9,270 bases of DNA, from the NCBI GenBank assembly GCA_039934875.1, contig JBDTLH010000054.1:1-9270 (forward strand). Direction: 5' to 3'. This stretch comes from JBDTLH01 sp039934875. Lineage in GTDB: Bacteria > Acidobacteriota > Terriglobia > Terriglobales > Acidobacteriaceae. Shown in pieces: positions 1 through 6,950 of this stretch (within the stretch, counting starts at the first letter, position 1; every line of letters starts with the position of its first letter). The notes under the pieces are model-generated. The model had not been told where the DNA came from, ran no database searches, and worked only from the letters and a program-made list of their open reading frames with translations. The translations under genes and the position numbers were made by a program.

Positions 1-2668
1 CAAGATGGTGGCCCTCGCCGGGCAGCGTGATGTCCTTCACCAGCCGCAGGTCGAGATTGAAAAATGCCGGCTGTCGCAGGCTATTGCGCGCGGCGAGCTG
101 TCCGTTCAAAAGAGCGCGGTCATTCGCATCGTTGCCGTCGTTCTGCGTATCGAATCCGAGGGTCGGCGTGTATGGCATCCCCGACCGGGTCACGATCAGC
201 GGATTCAACTTGAATCCATATGGCATATTGAAGATCGCGCTCAGATTAAAATTATGTCGGACATCGAAGTTCGAAGCGGCGCTGTCTCCGTGAAGGTTGA
301 ACGGATCCAGTGCCTGCAACGGCCCGAACGGACCGAAGTACGAGACGTCATCGCGGCTGTGCGAGAACGTATAATTTGCGGTCAGATTAGAGCGCTTCCC
401 GAACTGCCAGTTCGCCGTCAATAGCAATCCATCATAGGAGGAGTGCCCGTCCGATTGGTTGGTCAACAGTTGTCCGATGGCCGGGTCCGGTCGCGCTGCG
501 GGAAAGATGGGCAGCCCCGCCATGTTATAAACCGGCGCATTGAGATTGGTGTTCACCATGCGCTGCAGCTCCCACGTGCTGTTGCGCACATAACCCGCTG
601 AAGCAGAGAGCCGCGGAGTGAACTGCTGCTCCACGCTCGCCGCCGCCTGAAAAGAGCGCACATTGCGGAAATTCGGAGCGATCCCCACCACCAGCGCCGC
701 CGGAGCCGTCAACTCCGGTGGCAGCGCTGCGAAAGCATTTCCGCTCGCCACCAACGGCAGCACCTCCGGATCGTAATAGCTGTCCACCATCCGCGTGTTC
801 ATCCCGTTATCCGTGAAGATCCGCTGAAAGGTGTTCGCGGGAGTGGGCGCGTCGTACAACCCCGACGACAGCCGAACCACGGTCTTCGCCGCCGGGTTCC
901 ACGCCAGGCCGAGCCGCGGCTGCCACTGCGCTAAATCATTGGGGATGCCGCCAAATCCAGGGTTCCACTGCCCCTCCCAACGCAGACCCGCATTCAGCGT
1001 GAGCCGTGGGTTGATCGTCCACCGATCACTCACATACGCGCCACTGTTGTGCACCGAAGCATCGAACACGCCGTCGCCGGTCACGAACGTCTGTTGGTAC
1101 CGCCGCACTCGTCCGGCAAGATAGTCCGCCAGAGAATTGAAATCGTAACGGCCATTGAGGTTCGCCTCCTGCTGCTGGCGCACCGGATCAAAATCGAAGT
1201 TGCCGCCCAAATGCAGCAGATGCGCTCCGCGGACCAATTCCACATCGTCGCTGAGCTGGAGCTGTCGCGAGGCGTAGCGCAACGGAGACAAGCTGCTCCC
1301 GCCGAGCACGCCGAACCCGTTGATGGCTATCTCCGGCGCGATCGAAGCCGGCGCAAAATCGCGATGGTCCTGCGCCCATCCCAGCAATAGCTGGTTCACG
1401 CTCGCGGGATTGAGGCTGGATGTCAGATTGGCACGGGCCCACACACTATCGCCCCGCAAGGATTCGCCATTGGTGAACGCGGCAATCGAACGCGCAGAAC
1501 CAGTCCAACTCGTCTCCCCCATGAAATTGCTCGCGCTCGCGTGGTTGTAGTTCAACTCCACGTTCAGCGTGCTCGCCGCATTCAAATTGAAATCGCTGCG
1601 CCCCGACAATGCCAGAGGGTTGCTCTTGCCGACCACCTGCCGCTGCAAGCCGATCAGCGCCGCGGGCACGCCCACGCCTGGCGCCTGCGCCTGGAATTCG
1701 GTCCAATAAGGAGTATGCAGGTAATCCTGCTCCACGCCGAAATAGTAAAACGCCTTGTCTTTCTTGATAGGACCGCCGAGCGACCCGCCAAATTCGTTTT
1801 GCGTGTTGTCGAGGGAATGGCCGAATGCGTCCTCCGAGCTCAATAGCGACGGACGTCCAATATAAAACGCCTCTCCATGCGGTTTGTTGCTGCCCGATTT
1901 GGTGGCGATATTCAGAAAGCCCGCATTGGTCTCTCCCACCTCGGCGGATACCCCCGAGTGCACGATCTGGAATTCTTTCACCACCGTCTGTGGCAGAAAT
2001 AACGTTTGATCGTGCGCGCCGCGCAGTCCCCCCTGCAATGGATCGCGAAAGACTGCCCCATCCACTGCTCCGTTCAACGCCTCCGCACGCTGTCCCGCGA
2101 TGGCAACGCCGCTTCCATTGGGGTTCTCCGCATTGGCGCCCGCCGCCAACTCCCCGAACTGGCTCACGTCGCGAATGCGGTTCGGCAGATACGTAACATT
2201 CAGTCCCGCGATGGTGTTGCTGGCCTCGCTCTCCTCTTTATTTACCGCCGGAGGCAGCGTGTTCCCCTCTTGCTCCAAGGCCCCGCCTCGTCCCGTGACC
2301 GTCACCTCGGTCGAAGCCGCCGCCACCGCCAGCCGCAGCTCCACGCGCACGCTGCTGCCCACCCCCAGCGTAATGCGCGGGGCCTTCTTCAGCGCAAATC
2401 CCGGCATCGCAACTTGCACCGCGTAGTTGCCCGAAGGCAGCAATACGAAGGTAAATCCGCCGCTCGAATCGCTGACTACGGCGCGTTCATTGCCGAAATC
2501 CGTATTGCGCAATGTGACCTTGGCTCCTGCCACAACCGCGCCCCTCGGATCAACCACTTTGCCGCTAATCGTCCCGCTCGCGCCCGCCGACTGCGCCGGC
2601 GCAGAGACAGAAAACGTGAATAGCAAAAAGCTAAGGATGTATATAACCGATTGCCACGAAGACCTCAC
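1..2668 (-). CDS. TonB-dependent receptor-like (Oar-type) outer-membrane protein, 3' end cut by window
   Basis: My reading of the minus strand gives one open frame of 889 codons that runs off the window at its 3' end. Residues 1-27 form a signal peptide (basic start, hydrophobic core ILSFLLFTF, then SAPAQS). Residues 31 to about 115 are a carboxypeptidase-regulatory-like beta-sandwich (starts SGTISGKVVDPRGAVVAGA), about 120-245 a plug-like region, and the rest beta-barrel-like with alternating aromatic residues. Hallmarks of the Oar-like family are FGGSLGGPIKKDKAFYYFG (293-311) and DRWTINPRLTLNAGLRWE (about 545-565). Family members are usually around 1000-1200 residues, so roughly 100 or more are missing. 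It should sit in the outer membrane and move or bind a large substrate with TonB energy; no TonB box could be identified and the substrate is unknown. The start is taken as GTG at 2668, because GAGGTG lies 9 bases upstream and no in-frame ATG is near; GTG at 2680 is the alternative. It follows the kinase gene by 69 bases, in the same frame as the kinase stop. Confidence 0.9.
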   Translation of the reverse strand, partial: MRSSWQSVIYILSFLLFTFSVSAPAQSAGASGTISGKVVDPRGAVVAGAKVTLRNTDFGNERAVVSDSSGGFTFVLLPSGNYAVQVAMPGFALKKAPRITLGVGSSVRVELRLAVAAASTEVTVTGRGGALEQEGNTLPPAVNKEESEASNTIAGLNVTYLPNRIRDVSQFGELAAGANAENPNGSGVAIAGQRAEALNGAVDGAVFRDPLQGGLRGAHDQTLFLPQTVVKEFQIVHSGVSAEVGETNAGFLNIATKSGSNKPHGEAFYIGRPSLLSSEDAFGHSLDNTQNEFGGSLGGPIKKDKAFYYFGVEQDYLHTPYWTEFQAQAPGVGVPAALIGLQRQVVGKSNPLALSGRSDFNLNAASTLNVELNYNHASASNFMGETSWTGSARSIAAFTNGESLRGDSVWARANLTSSLNPASVNQLLLGWAQDHRDFAPASIAPEIAINGFGVLGGSSLSPLRYASRQLQLSDDVELVRGAHLLHLGGNFDFDPVRQQQEANLNGRYDFNSLADYLAGRVRRYQQTFVTGDGVFDASVHNSGAYVSDRWTINPRLTLNAGLRWEGQWNPGFGGIPNDLAQWQPRLGLAWNPAAKTVVRLSSGLYDAPTPANTFQRIFTDNGMNTRMVDSYYDPEVLPLVASGNAFAALPPELTAPAALVVGIAPNFRNVRSFQAAASVEQQFTPRLSASAGYVRNSTWELQRMVNTNLNAPVYNMAGLPIFPAARPDPAIGQLLTNQSDGHSSYDGLLLTANWQFGKRSNLTANYTFSHSRDDVSYFGPFGPLQALDPFNLHGDSAASNFDVRHNFNLSAIFNMPYGFKLNPLIVTRSGMPYTPTLGFDTQNDGNDANDRALLNGQLAARNSLRQPAFFNLDLRLVKDITLPGEGHHL

Positions 2669-2677
2669 GAAACCACG

Positions 2678-2683
2678 CACCTC
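2678..2683 (-). promoter_or_regulatory. Ribosome binding site deciding the GTG start of the receptor gene
   Basis: GAGGTG on the minus strand is a perfect six-base match to the anti-Shine-Dalgarno complement and lies 9 bases before GTG at 2668. It directly follows the downstream arm of the 9-bp inverted repeat at 2684-2720. A second purine tract, GGGGAG (2698 to 2693), lies in the loop of that repeat and is 7 bases from an ATG that opens only a six-codon frame. The start choice is an inference from spacing. Confidence 0.5.
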
Positions 2684-2720
2684 ATTCGCATTCTCCCCAA
2701 ATAAAAAGCTTAATGCGAAT
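2684..2720 (-). promoter_or_regulatory. Perfect 9-bp inverted repeat in the leader of the receptor gene
   Basis: On the minus strand ATTCGCATT (2720 to 2712) and AATGCGAAT (2692 to 2684) are exact reverse complements separated by 19 bases, within the 69-base gap between the kinase stop and the receptor start. The downstream arm holds two ATG codons and abuts the GAGGTG ribosome binding site; the loop holds GGGGAG. In RNA it could form a hairpin that affects translation of the receptor or stabilises the mRNA end. It is AT-rich and lacks a following U-run, so it is a poor candidate for an intrinsic terminator. It could also be a protein-binding palindrome. Function is unproven. Confidence 0.45.
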
Positions 2721-2737
2721 TGCCGCCCAGCCGCCAA

Positions 2738-5074
2738 CTACGAGTGCGGTAGTAATTGGGACCGGCTGAGCAACGACGTGGCGCTGAATCCTGAATCCTG
2801 CATCCTCGCAATCAGTTTTTGAAACCGCTCGCTCGTCCGCAGGTTGGCGAAGAGTGGCGTCACCCGCGCATAAATCAGCCAGCCGTCGCGGTCTTCATAG
2901 GCCGCTTCGAGCTGTTCACAGGCCTTGTCACCCTCGCCCAGCGCGTTGTAAATCAGCGCGAACGTCACCGGCTGGACATATTGCGTCTTTGCATCCAGCT
3001 CAAGCTGCGCCAGTATCTCGCGCGCCTTCTCCGTTCGTCCCGCGAGCGCATGCGCCACCGCCAGCGATCCTCTCCAGTGCGGCATCGGCCCCGCGAGCTC
3101 AATCGCCCGCTCCATGGCGGTCACCGCCTCCTCGAAGCGCCCCAATTCCACCAAAATACACGTGTGGATGAAGTGCGATACCGCGAAATTTGGCTCCACT
3201 TCGAGGCAGGCCCTGAGGTGCAGCTCCGCCTCCTCGTACCGCGTCGCGTTGTAAAGAACGTAGCTCACCATCGCGTTATAGATCGCGGCTAACGGATCGA
3301 GCTCTACCGCGCGATTGATCTCCTCGAGCGCCTCCTCGAAGCGCCCGCTGGTAAGCAGGTGGACCGCGAAGTAATATCGTGCAGTGGCGTAACTCGGATT
3401 CAGCTTCAGCGCCTCGCGAAAGGTCCGCTCCGCCGCGGCCGAGTTCCATTCAAAACGAAATTGCACCGACCCCAGCGCCGCCAGCGCCTCCGCGGAATTG
3501 CTGTCGATCTCCAACGCCTTCTTCGCCGCCGCCTTCGCCCGCGGCATTGCCATCTTCGGCGGCAAAATACAATACTCCCCCGCCCCCAGCAGGACATAGC
3601 AGTCCGCCAGCCCCGCATATGCCAGCACATGCGCCGGGTCGTTCTCGATCGCCTCTTGAAAGTACCCGATCGCCCGCTTGAAATCGTCCTTCGTCCGCCG
3701 GTTCCAGCACTGCCTTCCCCGTAAATACGCCTCATGCGCCGCCGCATTCACCGGACGCGCCACCGCCAACCGGCCTTTCTGCGTCGGTGTCAGCTTGATC
3801 TCCAACTGCGCCGCAATCGCGCTCGCCACCTCCGCCTGAATCATGAACACGTCCTCAAACGGACGCTCATAGCTCTCCGCCCACAGGTGCTGATCGCTCG
3901 CCGCATCGATCAATTGCACATGGATCCGCATCCGCTCCTGAGAGCGCACCACCGACCCGGTGAGCACCACGTCCACATCGAGTTCGCGCGCGATCTCCGG
4001 CAGTGTCTTCCGCGAATCCTTATACCTCATGCTGGTAGTGCGCGAGATTACCTTGAGCTCCGGAATTTTCGACACATCCGTGATCAGCGATTCGGTCAAA
4101 CCGTCCGCAAAATAATCCTGCTCCGGATCGCGCGATAAATTCTCCAGCGGCAGCACCACAATGGACCGGGCCCTTTTCGGCTTCGCGCTCCGCCGCACCG
4201 TCTGCGACCGGCTGCTCGTCCGGGAACGCATCGCCGAACGCTCGTGTGCCTCTGCCCCCTGAAAAGCGCTCTTCATCTCCAGCGCCGTCTGATATCGCTG
4301 CGCCGGCTTCTTCGCCATCGCCTTCACGATCACCGCCTCCAGCCAACCGCCCACCTCTCCCCGCGCCAGTGCCGGACGCTGCGGCTCCTCCTCCAGGATC
4401 GCCGTAATCATGCGCACCGTGTGCGGATAATAAAAAGGCTGCCTCCCCGTCGCCATCTCATATATCACCGACCCGCAGGAATATATATCGCTCCGCGCAT
4501 CCAACTCTCCCGTGCGCAGTTGCTCTGGCGCCATATACGCCAGCGTCCCCGCCATCGACTCGTCCAGATGCTCTGAGTTCGGGGCCGTCTCGTCATACGG
4601 CATCACCGTCCGCTTCGCCAATCCAAAATCGATCAGCTTGAGCCGTCCGTCTTTGGTGAAGCGCAGGTTTGCCGGCTTAATATCGCGATGGATAATCCCC
4701 CGCTCATGCGCCGCCGCCAGCCCGTCCAGCATCTGCTCCGCGATCTGCACGATCTCCGCCACCGCCATCGGCCCCTGCCTCATCCGCTCATGCAGCGTAT
4801 GCCCTTCGATCAGCTCCATGATGATGAAATCAACGTCATCCACCGTATCGAAATCATGCACTACCGCGATATTAGGATGGTTCAGCCGCGACAGCGCCAG
4901 CGCCTCGCGCCGAAATTGCCGCCGCGCCTCCTCGCTGCGCAACGTATCGCTAGCCAGCACCTTAAGGGCAACGTCGCGCTCCAGCTTGCGGTCGTGTGCG
5001 CGATACACCACGCCCATTCCGCCCGCCCCAATGCGCTCTATCACCTCATAGTGTTTGAACAGGCTGCCGATCAT
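2738..5074 (-). CDS. Ser/Thr protein kinase with TolB-N-like domain and TPR repeats
   Basis: A 778-residue protein. Residues 9-272 are a complete Hanks-type kinase: glycine loop G16-A-G-G-M-G21, catalytic K38, helix-C E57, HRD at 129-131 (RD type) with K133 and N136, DFG 149-151 and APE 182-184. All catalytic residues are present, so it should be active. Residues about 275-303 are an Arg/Ser-rich linker with no hydrophobic segment, so unlike PknB-type receptors it looks cytosolic. Residues about 303-430 (IVVLPLENLSRDPEQDYFADGLTE onset) resemble the TolB N-terminal/FlgO-like domain found in CadC-like regulators and adenylate cyclases. Residues about 443-750 are TPR-like helical repeats (for example LAYAGLADCY, ARYYFAVHLLTSGRFEEAL, LVELGRFEEA). 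Likely substrate and signal are unknown; the TPRs probably bind a partner. The ATG at 5074 has AGGG 6 bases upstream and lies 19 bases after the cytochrome stop, which supports co-transcription. Confidence 0.95.
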   Translation of the reverse strand: MIGSLFKHYEVIERIGAGGMGVVYRAHDRKLERDVALKVLASDTLRSEEARRQFRREALALSRLNHPNIAVVHDFDTVDDVDFIIMELIEGHTLHERMRQGPMAVAEIVQIAEQMLDGLAAAHERGIIHRDIKPANLRFTKDGRLKLIDFGLAKRTVMPYDETAPNSEHLDESMAGTLAYMAPEQLRTGELDARSDIYSCGSVIYEMATGRQPFYYPHTVRMITAILEEEPQRPALARGEVGGWLEAVIVKAMAKKPAQRYQTALEMKSAFQGAEAHERSAMRSRTSSRSQTVRRSAKPKRARSIVVLPLENLSRDPEQDYFADGLTESLITDVSKIPELKVISRTTSMRYKDSRKTLPEIARELDVDVVLTGSVVRSQERMRIHVQLIDAASDQHLWAESYERPFEDVFMIQAEVASAIAAQLEIKLTPTQKGRLAVARPVNAAAHEAYLRGRQCWNRRTKDDFKRAIGYFQEAIENDPAHVLAYAGLADCYVLLGAGEYCILPPKMAMPRAKAAAKKALEIDSNSAEALAALGSVQFRFEWNSAAAERTFREALKLNPSYATARYYFAVHLLTSGRFEEALEEINRAVELDPLAAIYNAMVSYVLYNATRYEEAELHLRACLEVEPNFAVSHFIHTCILVELGRFEEAVTAMERAIELAGPMPHWRGSLAVAHALAGRTEKAREILAQLELDAKTQYVQPVTFALIYNALGEGDKACEQLEAAYEDRDGWLIYARVTPLFANLRTSERFQKLIARMQDSGFSATSLLSRSQLLPHS
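2784..2804 (-). repeat. Three tandem copies of a 7-base unit near the kinase 3' end
   Basis: On the plus strand CTGAATC, CTGAATC, CTGCATC follow each other without a gap (two exact copies and one with a single change). They encode residues near 757-764 of the kinase (around MQDSGFSAT). Seven is not a multiple of three, so gain or loss of one copy would shift the frame for the last 15 or so residues. It may be chance; three copies is short for an active slippage tract. Confidence 0.6.
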
Positions 5075-5093
5075 CTTTAACCCTGTGAGCAGC

Positions 5094-6854
5094 TTACAAG
5101 GTTTTCATGTATTCGACGATGGCCCTTCTCTGCTCCGGAGTCAATGCCGGCCCGATCACCCCCGGCTTGCTCTTATCGCTGAACTCATGCCCCTGGTTCG
5201 AGTTCCCCTGCTTTGTGGTATCGAACAGGAACCCACCCGAAACATAATTCCCCTTAATCCCCACGTTCTCCGGATCATACTCCCGTCCTCCCACATAAAA
5301 CTGCTTCGGCCTCTCCTCCACCGGAGACAGCAGCAAATACAAATTCGGCACCGATCCGTTATGCAAAAATGGCGGACTCGACCATATCCCATTAAGCGGC
5401 CTCGCCTTATACGCCAGCGGCGCGATCACCTTATTGGGCCGCCCGCCCTCCATCGCCGTCTGCTGCTCGGCCGGTACGCCCAGTCGCGCGAAGCTTTTGG
5501 CAATCACCTTCCCGCCCAATACTTCAAGCCCTTCGGCGGCGCTCACCACCCCCAGCCCCAGCGGACCGGAATCCGCCTTACGTTCATTGAAATTGGTCGC
5601 CTCATTCGGGTCGGTCCCAATCACCTTGAGCGGGATCGAGGTGACCCTGAACAGCGCCGGCCCGCCCGCATACGGCTTATACCACCTCTGCCCGGTGAAA
5701 CTTCCTTCCTGATATAGCGGCGTGCCGTGGCAGCGTTCGCAGCGCTCGACAAATACCGCGTGCCCCTCCGCCGCCTGCTCGCGATCGATCTTCCCCAGCA
5801 CCTCCTCCGGCCATTGCGGAGACCGCAATCCCTTCCCCGGCCCCGCTCCCGCCAGCGCCTCTTCGATCTTCTCCAGATTCAACACATTGATGCTTGAATC
5901 GAACTGCTTCTCCGGGTCCGCCGCCGACATCACCACCGGCGACATCACCCCCATCGCCTCCCCCACGTTCCTTCCCAGCGGCTGCGTGATCGACCCGTTA
6001 TATTGCACCCAGTCCAGCCATGATGCGTCCCAGATCGGCGGAAAATTCACCGGCGCGGTCGCGGGCTGCTTGTTCGCCTGGTTCTGCAACTCCGTGCCGA
6101 AGACGTAATTGCCGATTCGCGCCAGCGCGTCCGTCCTCCCCGGCCCCTCGGCCACCGGATATATCTTGCCCCGCAGATCGCCCTCCGTCTCCAGCAATCC
6201 CGCGTCGAGAAACTGCTTGACGTCCGTCTTCAGCGCCGCTTCCGATTCCTTCGAATACTTGTCCTGCAACACCGCGTGCGCAAATCTCCCAAAGCGCAGC
6301 GGATCGTAGTAGGTCCACGCCAGCCCCAGCCCCAATGCCTGCTGAAACTTCGCAAAATCCGCCTGCCCCGCTCCTCCGTCAATGCGCACCGAGTTCCCCT
6401 TGTAACGCACCTCGCCGGTATGGCACGCCGCGCACGTCAGCCCCAGCACCGGACGCTTCACATTCGTATTCGGGTCCGCATAAGTCGTGTCCACCGTGAA
6501 GCCCACCGGCAACCCATCCGGATTCGCGGGGCTCTTCCCGTCCTCCAGAAATCCGAAGCGTGAGAGGTACTCGGCATCGCTGAACTTAGGCGCGCCGGTC
6601 AGAGAAAACTTCGGCTGCTCCATCGCCTTAAACCACTCGTAGGGCAGCAACACACTGCCTTGCGGGGTGTGGTAATACACATTGCGCTGCGCCGGGGTCC
6701 AATTCTGCTCCAGATAAACCACGTGGTCAGGCTTGCTGTAAGCGGGCAGCGCCAGCCGGGTATAAAGCACGACCCCCCCGATCGCCGCGCCGATCAAAAT
6801 CAATACTCCGACCATTACGAAGACCGACACCCGCAGTTTTGGCGACGCGCTCAT
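5094..6854 (-). CDS. Membrane-anchored di-heme cytochrome c, RoxA-like / di-heme cytochrome c peroxidase family
   Basis: A 586-residue protein. Residues about 9-31 are one hydrophobic helix after a short basic N-terminus, either a signal anchor or an uncleaved signal, placing the rest in the periplasm. There are two c-type heme sites: C141-A-A-C-H145 and C372-E-R-C-H376. Conserved-looking blocks are LEQNWTPAQRNVYYHTPQGS near 48-67, NPDGLPVGFT before heme 1, IWDASWLDWVQYNGS near 274-288, TDPNEATNFN near 414-423 and PPFLHNGSVPNLY near 494-506. I recognise this layout as the RoxA-like di-heme family, annotated variously as di-heme cytochrome c peroxidase or, for the rubber oxygenases, RoxA/RoxB. 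Family proteins include oxygenases and peroxidases, so the reaction and substrate here cannot be told from sequence alone. Classical two-domain CcpA peroxidases are much shorter (about 320-350 residues). The start is ATG 6854; an extension of seven codons to TTG 6875 would read through the ribosome binding site. It is followed after 19 bases by the kinase gene. Confidence 0.9.
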   Translation of the reverse strand: MSASPKLRVSVFVMVGVLILIGAAIGGVVLYTRLALPAYSKPDHVVYLEQNWTPAQRNVYYHTPQGSVLLPYEWFKAMEQPKFSLTGAPKFSDAEYLSRFGFLEDGKSPANPDGLPVGFTVDTTYADPNTNVKRPVLGLTCAACHTGEVRYKGNSVRIDGGAGQADFAKFQQALGLGLAWTYYDPLRFGRFAHAVLQDKYSKESEAALKTDVKQFLDAGLLETEGDLRGKIYPVAEGPGRTDALARIGNYVFGTELQNQANKQPATAPVNFPPIWDASWLDWVQYNGSITQPLGRNVGEAMGVMSPVVMSAADPEKQFDSSINVLNLEKIEEALAGAGPGKGLRSPQWPEEVLGKIDREQAAEGHAVFVERCERCHGTPLYQEGSFTGQRWYKPYAGGPALFRVTSIPLKVIGTDPNEATNFNERKADSGPLGLGVVSAAEGLEVLGGKVIAKSFARLGVPAEQQTAMEGGRPNKVIAPLAYKARPLNGIWSSPPFLHNGSVPNLYLLLSPVEERPKQFYVGGREYDPENVGIKGNYVSGGFLFDTTKQGNSNQGHEFSDKSKPGVIGPALTPEQRRAIVEYMKTL

Positions 6855-6859
6855 TGGAT

Positions 6860-6868
6860 CCCTTCCTC
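6860..6868 (-). promoter_or_regulatory. Ribosome binding site fixing the start of the di-heme cytochrome gene
   Basis: GAGGAAGGG on the minus strand lies 5 bases before ATG 6854. The frame stays open upstream to a TTG at 6875, but that reading would translate this purine tract as Arg-Gly-Arg and has no comparable site of its own, so ATG 6854 is preferred. Confidence 0.7.
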
Positions 6869-6890
6869 TAAACAACCTCTAAGAAACGAG

Positions 6891-6920
6891 AAACTCTCAC
6901 GTACAGCAGAGGGAGAGTTT
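6891..6920. repeat. Perfect 8-bp inverted repeat between phospholipase and cytochrome genes
   Basis: AAACTCTC (6891-6898) and GAGAGTTT (6913-6920) are exact reverse complements with a 14-base spacer, placed inside the 96-base gap. It lies 30 to 60 bases after the phospholipase stop and 36 bases before the cytochrome ATG. On the minus strand the second arm is followed by a mixed pyrimidine tract and not a clean T-run, so termination would be weak at best. It could equally be an operator or an mRNA-processing hairpin. A weak promoter-like pair (TTGCCT, 17 bases, TAAAAC) precedes it on the minus strand, which I would not rely on. Confidence 0.45.
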
Positions 6921-6950
6921 TAACATAAGCCGCCCCTCCAGGCAACCGCC

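Noticed and set aside
1188..1706. Short minus-strand frames (1188-1442 and 1446-1706) as separate small genes
   Set aside because: They lie out of frame inside the continuous receptor reading frame and have no own ribosome binding site or motif.
2006..2623. Plus-strand open frame of 205 codons opposite the receptor N-terminus
   Set aside because: Antisense to the carboxypeptidase-regulatory-like and plug regions, Arg-rich low-complexity product, no recognisable fold.
5055..5717. Plus-strand open frame of 220 codons spanning the cytochrome-kinase junction
   Set aside because: It overlaps the conserved C-terminus of the cytochrome and the kinase start, has skewed Arg/Pro/Leu content and no domain or ribosome binding site.
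6855..6875. Seven-codon N-terminal extension of the cytochrome, starting at TTG 6875
   Set aside because: It would translate the ribosome binding site GAGGAAGGG; the ATG at 6854 has ideal spacing and gives a normal signal-anchor start.
6891..6920. Intrinsic terminator after the phospholipase gene
   Set aside because: The stem is AT-rich and on the transcribed strand is followed by a mixed pyrimidine tract and not a run of T, so it does not meet the usual pattern.
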